Assembly (NCBI GenBank): GCA_030648705.1
Contig: JAUSHF010000016.1
Span: 1 to 11,702, forward strand
Origin: a bacterium
GTDB lineage: Bacteria > Patescibacteriota > Minisyncoccia > Phycocordibacterales > PALSA-1337
Length of the DNA: 11,702 bases
Direction: 5' to 3'
Positions 6,082-11,665 of this stretch are shown here, one piece after another. The notes under the pieces were generated by a model. That model had not been told where the DNA came from and made no database searches. It saw only the letters and a list, made by a program, of their open reading frames with translations. Position 1 is the first letter of the stretch. Each line of letters starts with the position of its first letter. Made by a program: the position numbers and the translations under genes.

Positions 6082-6405
6082 ATGAAAAATGATACGTTCG
6101 CAAAAATCCTCGGTATCCTGACAGGGATTTTCGCTCTAGGATGGATCCTGGGCGACATCATCTGTATCCATCAATATCCGATGGGTGGTGGTGAGTTCGC
6201 AACGGAGGACGGCTCCATTGCCGTGACGAGATGGATTGTCGGAGTAGGTCTGCCCGTCATGATTTTTGTCTTTGGATGCGGGCTCGGATACATAACTGGA
6301 TGGATACTTGTCGGCATCAAGGAAACCATCTTCTGGTTCGCTAAAAAGTGGGTAGACTCAAGATATGGATCAAAGCATGATCAGCAGAAGGCGCGAGGCT
6401 GTTAA
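6082..6405 (+). CDS. Small two-TM membrane protein of a high-GC cassette
   Basis: The 107-residue protein has two membrane segments (about 7-29 and 51-78) joined by a Gly-rich acidic loop (PMGGGEFATEDGS, 33-45). An amphipathic basic tail rich in Trp, Lys and Arg follows (about 80-107) and ends in Cys. I do not recognise the family. In 6121-6360 GC is about 50% (121 of 240), against roughly 25 to 40% in sampled neighbouring genes, with codons such as ATC, CTC, GTC and GGC. The gene has a private near-consensus promoter, a long leader and a strong GC-rich terminator, and it is flanked by unrelated genes. The upstream frame closes at a TAA at 6073-6075, so this is the earliest ATG. No good Shine-Dalgarno site is adjacent. 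Foreign origin is inferred. Confidence 0.7.
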   Translation: MKNDTFAKILGILTGIFALGWILGDIICIHQYPMGGGEFATEDGSIAVTRWIVGVGLPVMIFVFGCGLGYITGWILVGIKETIFWFAKKWVDSRYGSKHDQQKARGC

Positions 6406-6431
6406 GTCAAAGCCCTCGCAAAATCAAAAAC

Positions 6432-6470
6432 ACCGCACGTGCAATCTTCGGATCCCGTGCGGTATTTCTT
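6432..6470. terminator. Bidirectional GC-rich terminator between convergent genes
   Basis: ACCGCACG (6432-6439) pairs perfectly with CGTGCGGT (6456-6463) around a 16-nt loop. ATTTCTTT follows on the plus strand, and GTTTTTGATTTT follows on the minus strand. It can therefore end both the cassette transcript and the convergent YtxH-like transcript. Confidence 0.85.
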
Positions 6471-6520
6471 TACTCTTTAATTTATTTTCAAATTCTCCCT
6501 AACCTTTCTCTTCCCCATCT

Positions 6521-6877
6521 TTATTTCTTTACAGCATTCTGCTTTAAAGTCTTCCATGCCTTTCCGAGAACTGTAGCAAATTGCTTTACTTCACTCTCCT
6601 CCAATTTTTGTAGACCTTTATACTTCTTAGAAACTTCTGCTACTATTTTCTTGTAATTAGCTTCGTTAAATGTTTCCTTCTTTAATTTCTTAACCTTAGA
6701 AGCTACTTCCTTCTCAGCCTTTTTCATCCAAGTAGTCACATCTTTTCTATGCTTCTTAGCCTCCTTACTACCTAAGAAGAAATATAAACCTGCGCCCACT
6801 AAAGCTGTGGCAGCCGTAGCCACTGTAGCTATTTCTACTTTTTTTGATGTTTTCATTGTATTTTTCTTTATTACCAT
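6521..6877 (-). CDS. YtxH-like small membrane-anchored lysine-rich protein
   Basis: The protein has 118 residues, or 111 if it starts at the second ATG at 6856. One N-terminal hydrophobic segment (about 15-35, ending GLYFFLGSKEAKKHRKD) is followed by a long, very lysine-rich helical region (about 40-117). An Ala/Gly-rich TM directly followed by a GxKxxKKxRK-type motif and amphipathic helices resembles the YtxH family of small stress-associated membrane proteins. It sits 16 nt downstream of a DUF948-like gene, matching the ytxG-ytxH pairing known from Bacillus. It has no catalytic motif; a structural or envelope-stress role is inferred. There is no Shine-Dalgarno site, and the spacer is pure A/T. 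Confidence 0.65.
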   Translation of the reverse strand: MVIKKNTMKTSKKVEIATVATAATALVGAGLYFFLGSKEAKKHRKDVTTWMKKAEKEVASKVKKLKKETFNEANYKKIVAEVSKKYKGLQKLEESEVKQFATVLGKAWKTLKQNAVKK

Positions 6878-6893
6878 TTTAAATTATTAATTA

Positions 6894-7175
6894 TTAATTT
6901 TTACCTTTCTTATTATTCACCCCCAATTTCTTAATAGAATTAAAAAATTTAGTAAAAAACTTTAGCTTAACACCTTCAGCTTTAATATTCTGTCTCAAAT
7001 CACTTAAATCTCCAGACAAAATATCGCTTCCATGCTTTACTTGATCAGTAACATCTTTAGTGTTTTTCAAAATCTTTAGAATGTAATAAAAAGAAATCAC
7101 TAAAAGTATAGTTACCACTACGACCGCAATAGCGGTGATGAAGAAAAAAATATCGGCCTTAATTAAATTTTCCAT
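6894..7175 (-). CDS. DUF948 (YtxG)-like small membrane protein
   Basis: The 93-residue protein begins MENLIKADIFFFIT. It has one strong membrane segment (about 8-33), then a helical polar stretch (NTKDVTDQVKHGSDILSGDL, about 38-57) and a basic C-terminus. A single TM followed by amphipathic heptad-like helices, directly upstream of a YtxH-like gene, fits DUF948/YtxG. The frame is open upstream to 7289, overlapping prfA. The ATG at 7175 is chosen because a TGCTATACT promoter ends exactly 6 nt before it. The assignment rests on architecture and context rather than on a diagnostic residue, so confidence in the family name is moderate. Confidence 0.7.
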   Translation of the reverse strand: MENLIKADIFFFITAIAVVVVTILLVISFYYILKILKNTKDVTDQVKHGSDILSGDLSDLRQNIKAEGVKLKFFTKFFNSIKKLGVNNKKGKN

Positions 7176-7181
7176 ACCTAA

Positions 7182-7190
7182 AGTATAGCA
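7182..7190 (-). promoter_or_regulatory. Extended -10 of the DUF948-like gene, predicted leaderless
   Basis: The minus strand reads TGCTATACT and ends 6 nt before the ATG at 7175, so +1 should fall on the A of the start codon. There is no clear -35 at 17 nt; that region is occupied by palindromes (7188..7220). Confidence 0.6.
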
Positions 7191-7220
7191 CAAATTTTTG
7201 TGCAAATAATATTTTTGCAC
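7188..7220. promoter_or_regulatory. Overlapping palindromes at the DUF948-like promoter (operator candidate)
   Basis: GCACAAATTTTTGTGC (7188-7203) is a perfect palindrome with 7-bp arms and touches the -10. Its right half also forms a second dyad, GTGCAAA (7200-7206) with TTTGCAC (7214-7220). Three GCAC-type half-sites are therefore packed into 33 bp. The arrangement suits cooperative repressor or activator binding, or two mutually exclusive RNA hairpins in read-through transcripts from prfA. Confidence 0.45.
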
Positions 7221-7239
7221 TTTTTTATAAAAAAGATTT

Positions 7240-8223
7240 TTAATCAGCGACAAAATCAGGATCATTTCCCGCAATTCCCGTCTTCTCATACTCCTCTAAC
7301 GCATCTAATATCGGCTGGATTTTTCCAGCAAAAATAATTTCTATATTATGCCAAGTTTGTTTAATGCGGTGATCTGTAATTCTGTCTTGTAAAATATTGT
7401 ATGTACGAATCTTTTCAGATCTATCTCCTGTTCCTATCTGACTCTTCTTCTCACTACTCCATTTCTTTGCTTCTTCTTCTTCTTTTAAGACTTCTAATTT
7501 AGCTGTGAGAATAGTCATTGCTCTTTCTTTATTTGCTGCCTGACTGCGTTCAGCTGTAGAACGAACGTCTATATTTGTAGGAATATGCACGATACGCACA
7601 GCACTTTCCACTTTATTCACATTCTGCCCTCCCTTTCCACCTGAACGTGAGAATTCAATATGCAAATCTGTAGGCTTTATTTCTATACTAGTCTTCTTTC
7701 TAATAGGTAAAATGGATACGGATACAGTAGAAGTATGCACGCGACCCATTTTCTCTGTCTCAGGTACGCGCTGAATTCTGTGAACTCCCGTCTCATAACG
7801 AAGCTTCTTGTACGAATCTTTTCCTTTAATTTGCAAAGACACTTCTTTATACCCCCCTAGAGGACTTTTCGATTCTTCAATAATCTTTACATTCCAGCCG
7901 ATAGATTCCGCATATTTTTTATACATCATTAAAAGCTCTTCTGCAAAGAGTGCAGCCTCCTCTCCTCCAGCTCCAGCACGAACTTCGAGAATCATTTCTG
8001 CTGGGAATTCTATTTCTTCTTTTTCAGAATCAAGAATCTCATTCATTTGTTTTTCGAGGCCTTCCTTTTGCTCTTTAATGGATTTTAAATCTTCCTCAGC
8101 CATTTCCTTTAAAGCAGGGTCGCTGAGCATTGCTAAAACCTCCGCTTCGTCTTTAAGAAGCTTCTCGTACATTTCCGCGAGGAAAGTGGTCTTATGATTT
8201 TGTTTAAAAAGTGATAGATCCAC
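7240..8223 (-). CDS. prfA: Peptide chain release factor 1
   Basis: RF1 ends translation at UAA and UAG by triggering peptidyl-tRNA hydrolysis. The stop-recognition tripeptide PxT is seen as PET (154-156) in HRIQRVPETEKMGRVHTS, aligning with the RF1-type RVPATE block rather than the SPF of RF2. The catalytic GGQ (198-200) lies in SRSGGKGGQNVNKVESAVR (192-210). The N-terminal coiled-coil domain spans about 1-75, and the PCRF region follows, including EVRAGAGGEEAALFAEELL. At 327 residues it is shorter than the 360-aa E. coli protein, mostly at the N-terminus. The start is GTG at 8221-8223. It lies 18 nt downstream of rpmE2, so co-transcription is likely. Confidence 0.96.
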   Translation of the reverse strand: MDLSLFKQNHKTTFLAEMYEKLLKDEAEVLAMLSDPALKEMAEEDLKSIKEQKEGLEKQMNEILDSEKEEIEFPAEMILEVRAGAGGEEAALFAEELLMMYKKYAESIGWNVKIIEESKSPLGGYKEVSLQIKGKDSYKKLRYETGVHRIQRVPETEKMGRVHTSTVSVSILPIRKKTSIEIKPTDLHIEFSRSGGKGGQNVNKVESAVRIVHIPTNIDVRSTAERSQAANKERAMTILTAKLEVLKEEEEAKKWSSEKKSQIGTGDRSEKIRTYNILQDRITDHRIKQTWHNIEIIFAGKIQPILDALEEYEKTGIAGNDPDFVAD

Positions 8224-8241
8224 TAAATATTTTTCTGCGAG

Positions 8242-8529
8242 CTATTTTTTACTCACAATTTTACTTTGTGTCTTACTTCCAGTTTGTTTAGAAGCGCGAG
8301 TTTTGAACTTTTCTACACGTCCAGCCGCATCCATAACCTTCTCGTTACCAGTATAGAAAGGGTGTGAAGCACTTGAGATTTCGATGAAAGCCACAGGGTA
8401 TTCCTTACCATCTTCCCACTTAGCCGTCTCTTTAGTCTTTATAGTAGAAGAAATTAGAAATTTAGCTCCATTTGAATTATCATGGAAAATCACAGGTCTA
8501 TATTCCTTTGGGTGTATATCTTTTTTCAT
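8242..8529 (-). CDS. rpmE2: 50S ribosomal protein L31, type B (zinc-independent)
   Basis: The 95-residue protein begins [17 protein letters not shown] and contains [24 protein letters not shown] (38-61) and AAGRVEKF (68-75), the hallmark blocks of type B L31 (RpmE2/YkgM). It has no cysteines, so it lacks the zinc-binding CxxC of type A L31. L31 bridges the large-subunit central protuberance and the small-subunit head. The last 20 or so residues form a Lys/Ser/Thr-rich extension beyond the usual core. The start at 8529 lies 7 nt after a -10 hexamer, predicting a leaderless mRNA. It heads the rpmE2-prfA block. Confidence 0.95.
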   Translation of the reverse strand: MKKDIHPKEYRPVIFHDNSNGAKFLISSTIKTKETAKWEDGKEYPVAFIEISSASHPFYTGNEKVMDAAGRVEKFKTRASKQTGSKTQSKIVSKK

Positions 8530-8536
8530 AGACTAA

Positions 8537-8565
8537 ACTTTAGCAGAAAAGCTTTAATTACGCAA
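8537..8565 (-). promoter_or_regulatory. rpmE2 promoter, predicted leaderless
   Basis: The minus strand has TTGCGT (-35, 8560-8565), a 17-nt spacer and TGCTAAAGT (hexamer TAAAGT, 8537-8542). The -10 ends 7 nt before the ATG at 8529. TTTCTGCTA around the -10 is the same as in the rpsB promoter. Confidence 0.65.
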
Positions 8566-8589
8566 CTTTTTTAAAATACCCTTTAAAAA

Positions 8590-10023
8590 TTAGACACCTT
8601 GTATGAGATTAATCATATTCTCCTGAATGTTGTATGCTTTCTGGAGTACTTGTGTTCCGTAAGAGCTGTTTACATCACCCACTTTACATGCGCGCCCTGA
8701 ATAATATCGACAAGCAGCATTCCATTCAGCAGTATATCCACCAGTACCAGCTCCTAGCTCACTAAGATAAATTCCCGATGCCATGAATGCATCAGCTGGT
8801 CTCCATGGATCTGCAGAATTCACACCGAGAGCTTTTGCCACTTTATCTCTGAACATCATCCAAGTGGAAGGAATAAACTGTGCAGGACCCATAGCACCAC
8901 CCCAGCCACCAGCACTAGGGATAGGGCAAGACACTAAAGTCTTATAAGGATCTTTGCCTAGTTCTTTTGTAATATTGACGAAATACGCCACATCATTTCT
9001 CTTTGAATATGTTCCGCCTGGTGCCATAACGTTAGCAAAAGTGGTACCACTCTTAGCTGATATTCCAGCACCAGTCGTAGGATCTGATAAATAGCATGAA
9101 CCCACATTTTTACCGAGAGCGGATTCTTGGGTTAATATAGCCAGTATATATGCTGGTCGTACACCAGTCTTTTGAGAAACTAAAGTAGCATATTCGAAAG
9201 CCTTTGCAAAAGGGATAGCGTCAGTATCACGTAGTGAGAATAGTGCCGCACGGATTTCTCCAGCTTTTTTTCTCTTAACTGCGAGCAATGTTTCGTAAGC
9301 AGCCTCCTGACCTTTAGTATCAGCGAGTAGAACAGCTTTCTCTTTTCCCTTTTTCTCGACGATTTTCTTTTGTTCTTCTATGACCACGCGCGCATCCGTT
9401 TCTTTATTTTTCTTTTTTCCCAAATCAGTACGTTCCACTTCTACTGTATCCTTAGTATCACGAATATCGGCAAAGAGGTCATACATGGATTTTTGCACCT
9501 GTTCATACTCATCTAAATTTGCAAAAAATTCAGCGATACTATCATCCTCAAGCATTATTTCTGCTAGAGAATAGCTTCCGAGCTGATACGACTTTCGCAT
9601 TATTTGAGCTACAGAATCCTTTCCCCTTTCTAGACGATCTTCTAGAGTACCAATATGTTTAGTCTTCGCTGTAATATCCTTGCCCAGCTGTTCGATTGCA
9701 ATATTCTTTGCCTTAATATTTAACTGAGCGAGCTTTATTTGAGCGTTTAAAATAGTAATATCTCTAGCTAGAGATGCAGACTGCTGTTTAGTAGTGCTTA
9801 GTATAGCCTCGTTTGCCTTAATTTCCTTCTCCGTCTGTGCTAATTCTGCCCTTAGGCGTGCTTCCCTCTCATCCACCGTCTCGGCATATATATAATTAGT
9901 AGATAAGGAAAAAGAAATAGATAAAGAGCTTGTATTTAATTTAAAATTAGGTACAAAAAAACTGCCCGATACGATTAAGAAGGTAAAAATTGCCAAATAA
10001 AAAGTTCTTTTATTTACCATCAC
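8590..10023 (-). CDS. Secreted coiled-coil lytic transglycosylase (PcsB/EnvC-like N-terminus, SLT-type C-terminus)
   Basis: The 477-residue protein has a hydrophobic export signal (about 8-26), with possible cleavage after A47 in YIYAE. A long coiled coil follows (about 50-260), rich in Glu, Lys and Gln as in PcsB/EnvC/CwlO-type cell-separation factors. The C-terminal domain (about 265-470) is a lytic transglycosylase fold. The catalytic Glu is probably E300 in AILTQESALGKN. GAMGPAQFIPSTW (376-388) is the characteristic SLT/MltB block, and NAACRYYSG (435-443) the final active-site block. It would cleave peptidoglycan glycan strands outside the membrane, in wall remodelling or division. Coiled coils of this type usually sit in front of an amidase or endopeptidase domain, so pairing with a transglycosylase is notable. 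The start (ATG ATG) lies 7 nt after a consensus -10. Confidence 0.88.
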   Translation of the reverse strand: MMVNKRTFYLAIFTFLIVSGSFFVPNFKLNTSSLSISFSLSTNYIYAETVDEREARLRAELAQTEKEIKANEAILSTTKQQSASLARDITILNAQIKLAQLNIKAKNIAIEQLGKDITAKTKHIGTLEDRLERGKDSVAQIMRKSYQLGSYSLAEIMLEDDSIAEFFANLDEYEQVQKSMYDLFADIRDTKDTVEVERTDLGKKKNKETDARVVIEEQKKIVEKKGKEKAVLLADTKGQEAAYETLLAVKRKKAGEIRAALFSLRDTDAIPFAKAFEYATLVSQKTGVRPAYILAILTQESALGKNVGSCYLSDPTTGAGISAKSGTTFANVMAPGGTYSKRNDVAYFVNITKELGKDPYKTLVSCPIPSAGGWGGAMGPAQFIPSTWMMFRDKVAKALGVNSADPWRPADAFMASGIYLSELGAGTGGYTAEWNAACRYYSGRACKVGDVNSSYGTQVLQKAYNIQENMINLIQGV

Positions 10024-10030
10024 GAGTAGT

Positions 10031-10039
10031 ATTATAGCA
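10031..10039 (-). promoter_or_regulatory. Extended -10 of the transglycosylase gene, predicted leaderless
   Basis: The minus strand reads TGCTATAAT, a perfect extended -10, ending 7 nt before the ATG at 10023. There is no good -35; that region instead holds a small dyad, AGGAAA/TTTCCT (10044-10059). Confidence 0.65.
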
Positions 10040-10066
10040 TTTTAGGAAAAAACTTTCCTCTTCAGT

Positions 10067-10110
10067 AAAAACAAAATACCCGCTTTATAAATCGCGGGTA
10101 TTTTGTTTTT
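10067..10110 (-). terminator. Long-stem terminator after rplY
   Basis: A perfect 17-bp stem pairs 10067-10083 with 10094-10110 around a 10-nt loop, with core ACCCGC/GCGGGT and A/T-rich outer arms. It starts 8 nt after the rplY stop. The A/T outer arms supply a T tract on either strand, so it works in both orientations and insulates the transglycosylase promoter from rplY. Confidence 0.88.
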
Positions 10111-10117
10111 AATATTT

Positions 10118-10819
10118 TTATTTCTTCTCTTTCTTTGCGTCTTTTGAATCGGCCTTTCCAGCATCTGCTGTCTCTCCTTCTGCGCCAGCTTCACCTTCTT
10201 TAGCTTCTTTACCTTTCTTCTCTACTTCTATCGCTGACATATCCACTGCTGTAGGAGCTTCTTCTTTCTCTTCTACCATCTGAGCGATAGAAACCACTGT
10301 CTCTTCACCGTGAGTTAATAGAGTAACACCTGTAGGCATCTTTATATCTCTAGCGGATATTCTACTGTCTAATTCTGTAAGAGGAGCAATGTCAATGTTT
10401 ATCTCATGAGGAAGATCCTTAGGAGATGCTTCGATCTTTAGTTCGCGCATAACCTTCACTAGAATTCCACCCTTTTCCTTTACGGCTGGGGCTACTCCTA
10501 CGAAGACTACTGGTACTGATACCTGAACTTTTTTACCCTTTTCAATTATGTAAAAATCAGCGTGACGAGCAATATCTGTCACAGGGTCAAAGTCCACAGC
10601 ATGAATTAGGGCATCGTGATCTTCTCCTAAACCTCTAAGCTCTACCACTGATGATTCACCAGCGCCTTTAAAAGCTTTTTCGAAATCCACAAGCTTAACT
10701 GCTACTGAAGTAGTTTTGATTTTTGGTCCATAAATGACAGCCGGCATTTTGCCTGACTTTCTGAGAGTTTCTAGCTTTATGCTTTCATCTCTTTTTTCTA
10801 AGGTAAGTTTGTATTGCAT
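10118..10819 (-). CDS. rplY: 50S ribosomal protein L25, long TL5/CTC form
   Basis: The 233-residue protein has an N-terminal 5S-rRNA-binding L25 domain (about 1-92; LRKSGKMPAVIYGPK at 19-33 and HAVDFDPVTDIARHADFY at 73-90). The TL5/CTC C-terminal domain spans about 96-182 and includes KEKGGILVKVMRELKIEASPKDLPHEINIDI. A disordered Glu/Lys/Ala tail runs from about 184 to 233 and ends DAKKEKK. L25 binds 5S rRNA in the large subunit; the long form is the general stress protein CTC type. It is monocistronic by context, with its own terminator downstream and the palindromic element upstream. There is no Shine-Dalgarno site, and a plausible -10 ends 8 nt before the ATG. Confidence 0.96.
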   Translation of the reverse strand: MQYKLTLEKRDESIKLETLRKSGKMPAVIYGPKIKTTSVAVKLVDFEKAFKGAGESSVVELRGLGEDHDALIHAVDFDPVTDIARHADFYIIEKGKKVQVSVPVVFVGVAPAVKEKGGILVKVMRELKIEASPKDLPHEINIDIAPLTELDSRISARDIKMPTGVTLLTHGEETVVSIAQMVEEKEEAPTAVDMSAIEVEKKGKEAKEGEAGAEGETADAGKADSKDAKKEKK

Positions 10820-10827
10820 GATTTAAA

Positions 10828-10856
10828 AGCATATATCAAAATGGTAAAAAAGGCAA
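10828..10856 (-). promoter_or_regulatory. Possible rplY promoter at the edge of the palindromic element
   Basis: The minus strand reads TTGCCT (10851-10856), a 17-nt spacer and TATGCT (10828-10833), ending 8 nt before the ATG at 10819. An alternative -10, TGATATATG, lies 2 nt further upstream. The first two bases of the -35 belong to the palindromic element's outer AAATTT. Confidence 0.4.
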
Positions 10857-10975
10857 ATTTCTTACGACAATGTGCTAATTCGGGATACGCGTCAGGTTCT
10901 GCTGAACCTGCGCTCACGCTCGCCGTCTACACGGCTCCGCGAGCTCCCGAATTAGCACATTGTCGTAAGAAATTT
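10855..10975. mobile_element. 121-bp MITE-like palindromic element
   Basis: A perfect 31-bp inverted repeat pairs 10855-10885 with 10945-10975. The 59-bp interior has about 66% GC, far above the surroundings. The outermost 6 bp of each arm are AAATTT, itself a palindrome, so the element can equally be read as 25-bp terminal inverted repeats (10861-10885 and 10945-10969) flanked by a 6-bp AAATTT target duplication. The interior holds two hairpins: CAGGTTC-TGCT-GAACCTG (10893-10910), and GCCGT-CTAC-ACGGC (10922-10935) extended by GCTC/GAGC. It encodes no plausible protein. It sits between divergent genes, where a transcription terminator is not expected. A non-autonomous transposon relic is the best guess; a structured RNA or a REP-like repeat are alternatives. 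Confidence 0.7.
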
Positions 10976-11026
10976 AGACTGTTTTTATAGATTATATTAT
11001 ATAAATATGATAACCTTTAATGCATA

Positions 11027-11287
11027 ATGGATACTAAGGAAATTGAAAAACAAATTTCAAATATAAAAGAGCGTAATAATCGGGTCGAGATAGATAAAGC
11101 TTGGGAAAAAAGCTGGACTAGACGCATAACTATAATGATTTTAACTTATATAATTGCCAGCATTTGGTTAATTATAATAGAGGAAAATAACATACTATTA
11201 AAAGCAGTTATCCCGACTTTAGGTTACCTTTTATCAACTCTTTCAATACCCCAAATCAAAAAAATTTGGATTACTTCGGAAAAATAG
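11027..11287 (+). CDS. Conserved-looking two-TM small membrane protein
   Basis: The 86-residue protein has a charged helical N-terminus (about 1-32, with VEIDKAWEKSWTRR at 20-33), then two membrane segments (about 34-51 and 57-74) separated by EENN. The second segment contains the polar-flanked VIPTLGYLLSTLSIP. A charged amphipathic helix followed by a Trp-Arg-rich interface and a tight TM hairpin looks like a constrained family, and I recall similar short proteins in other prokaryotes without a known function. The composition is native (about 32% GC in 11101-11160). A weak TATGAT (11006-11011) lies 15 nt before the ATG. No Shine-Dalgarno site is seen. Confidence 0.7.
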   Translation: MDTKEIEKQISNIKERNNRVEIDKAWEKSWTRRITIMILTYIIASIWLIIIEENNILLKAVIPTLGYLLSTLSIPQIKKIWITSEK

Positions 11288-11313
11288 ATACCATTTCCAA
11301 AGGTTTCCAAATA

Positions 11314-11342
11314 TTGACTTATTATTATTTGGATGTTAAATT
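11314..11342 (+). promoter_or_regulatory. Promoter of the second high-GC cassette
   Basis: TTGACT (11314-11319), a 17-nt spacer and TAAATT (11337-11342), preceded by TGT (extended -10). Initiation near 11349 gives a leader of about 37 nt before the ATG at 11386. Confidence 0.55.
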
Positions 11343-11375
11343 ATTTGTGGTAAAAATTGAAATCACTCCAACAAA

Positions 11376-11380
11376 AAGGA
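11376..11380 (+). promoter_or_regulatory. Shine-Dalgarno site that decides the start of the second cassette gene
   Basis: AAGGA lies 5 nt before the ATG at 11386. It is the only convincing ribosome binding site in the window. It argues against the longer open frame that begins at 11266 inside the preceding gene. Confidence 0.65.
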
Positions 11381-11385
11381 AATCC

Positions 11386-11589
11386 ATGGAAACGAAAGAT
11401 CTGATAAAATACGGCAAGTATGCACTAGTCGTCCTCGGCGGATGTATCATCACAGAGAGTCTTAAACAGGCTTTCAAAGTCAGTGTCGGTGAGATACCTT
11501 TCTGGCGTGAATACCTTGGAATCTGGCTCGGTCCTGCTCTCATGGGATGGTGTATCGGATCCATGATGGAGAATGACAGGAGAAGCTAA
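11386..11589 (+). CDS. Small two-TM membrane protein of the second high-GC cassette
   Basis: The 67-residue protein has a short charged N-terminus (METKDLIKYGK), membrane segments at about 12-24 and 43-61 (the second containing LGPALMGWCIGSMM), and a charged end (ENDRRS). I do not recognise the family. GC across 11401-11580 is about 48% (87 of 180), clearly higher than the adjacent gene, with GTC, CTC, GGC and ATC codons like the gene at 6082..6405. It has its own promoter, a Shine-Dalgarno site and a strong terminator. The frame continues upstream to 11266, but the promoter and ribosome site lie inside that extension, so the ATG at 11386 is preferred. Confidence 0.7.
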   Translation: METKDLIKYGKYALVVLGGCIITESLKQAFKVSVGEIPFWREYLGIWLGPALMGWCIGSMMENDRRS

Positions 11590-11665
11590 CCGTCTAATTG
11601 TCGCGGATCTCGAAGAAAAAAGTCCTAAAATCTTAGCCGATAATATCGACACGAGAGCGCGGTAG
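11573..11665 (+). CDS. Possible 30-residue ORF overlapping the second cassette gene
   Basis: An ATG at 11573, in another frame inside the end of the 67-aa gene, opens a 30-codon frame beginning MTGEANRLIVADLEEK. It is hydrophilic with no membrane segment. It overlaps the upstream gene by 17 nt, which could allow coupled translation. Its TAG stop lies at the loop edge of the terminator hairpin. The frame is short enough to arise by chance, so this is a weak call. Confidence 0.25.
   Translation: MTGEANRLIVADLEEKSPKILADNIDTRAR

Noticed and set aside
7176..7289. Upstream extension of the DUF948-like frame into the end of prfA
   Set aside because: It overlaps prfA coding sequence and crosses the -10 at 7182-7190, which sits exactly 6 nt before the ATG at 7175.
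7808..8197. Serine-rich plus-strand open frame opposite prfA
   Set aside because: The Ser-rich composition is what antisense reading of Lys/Glu-rich codons produces; it overlaps an unmistakable RF1 gene.
7240..8223. Possible UGA recoding, as in Gracilibacteria and Absconditabacteria
   Set aside because: The gene at 241..750 ends in TGA and all identified proteins are intact without in-frame TGA, so the standard bacterial code fits.
9380..9574. Plus-strand open frame opposite the transglycosylase coiled coil
   Set aside because: Antisense shadow of a repetitive coiled-coil region; no start signal.
10855..10975. Palindromic element as an ordinary transcription terminator
   Set aside because: It lies between divergent gene starts rather than after a gene, and its GC-rich core with two extra hairpins and no T tract does not match an intrinsic terminator.
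10820..11026. Replication origin next to the palindrome
   Set aside because: No DnaA-box cluster and no dnaA/dnaN neighbours were seen.
11266..11385. Upstream extension of the second cassette gene, starting within the preceding gene
   Set aside because: The promoter at 11314-11342 and the AAGGA site at 11376-11380 both lie inside it, and its composition is AT-rich unlike the rest of the frame.
11325..11652. Minus-strand open frames opposite the second cassette
   Set aside because: They lie opposite a promoter, Shine-Dalgarno and terminator set oriented to the plus strand and have no signals of their own.
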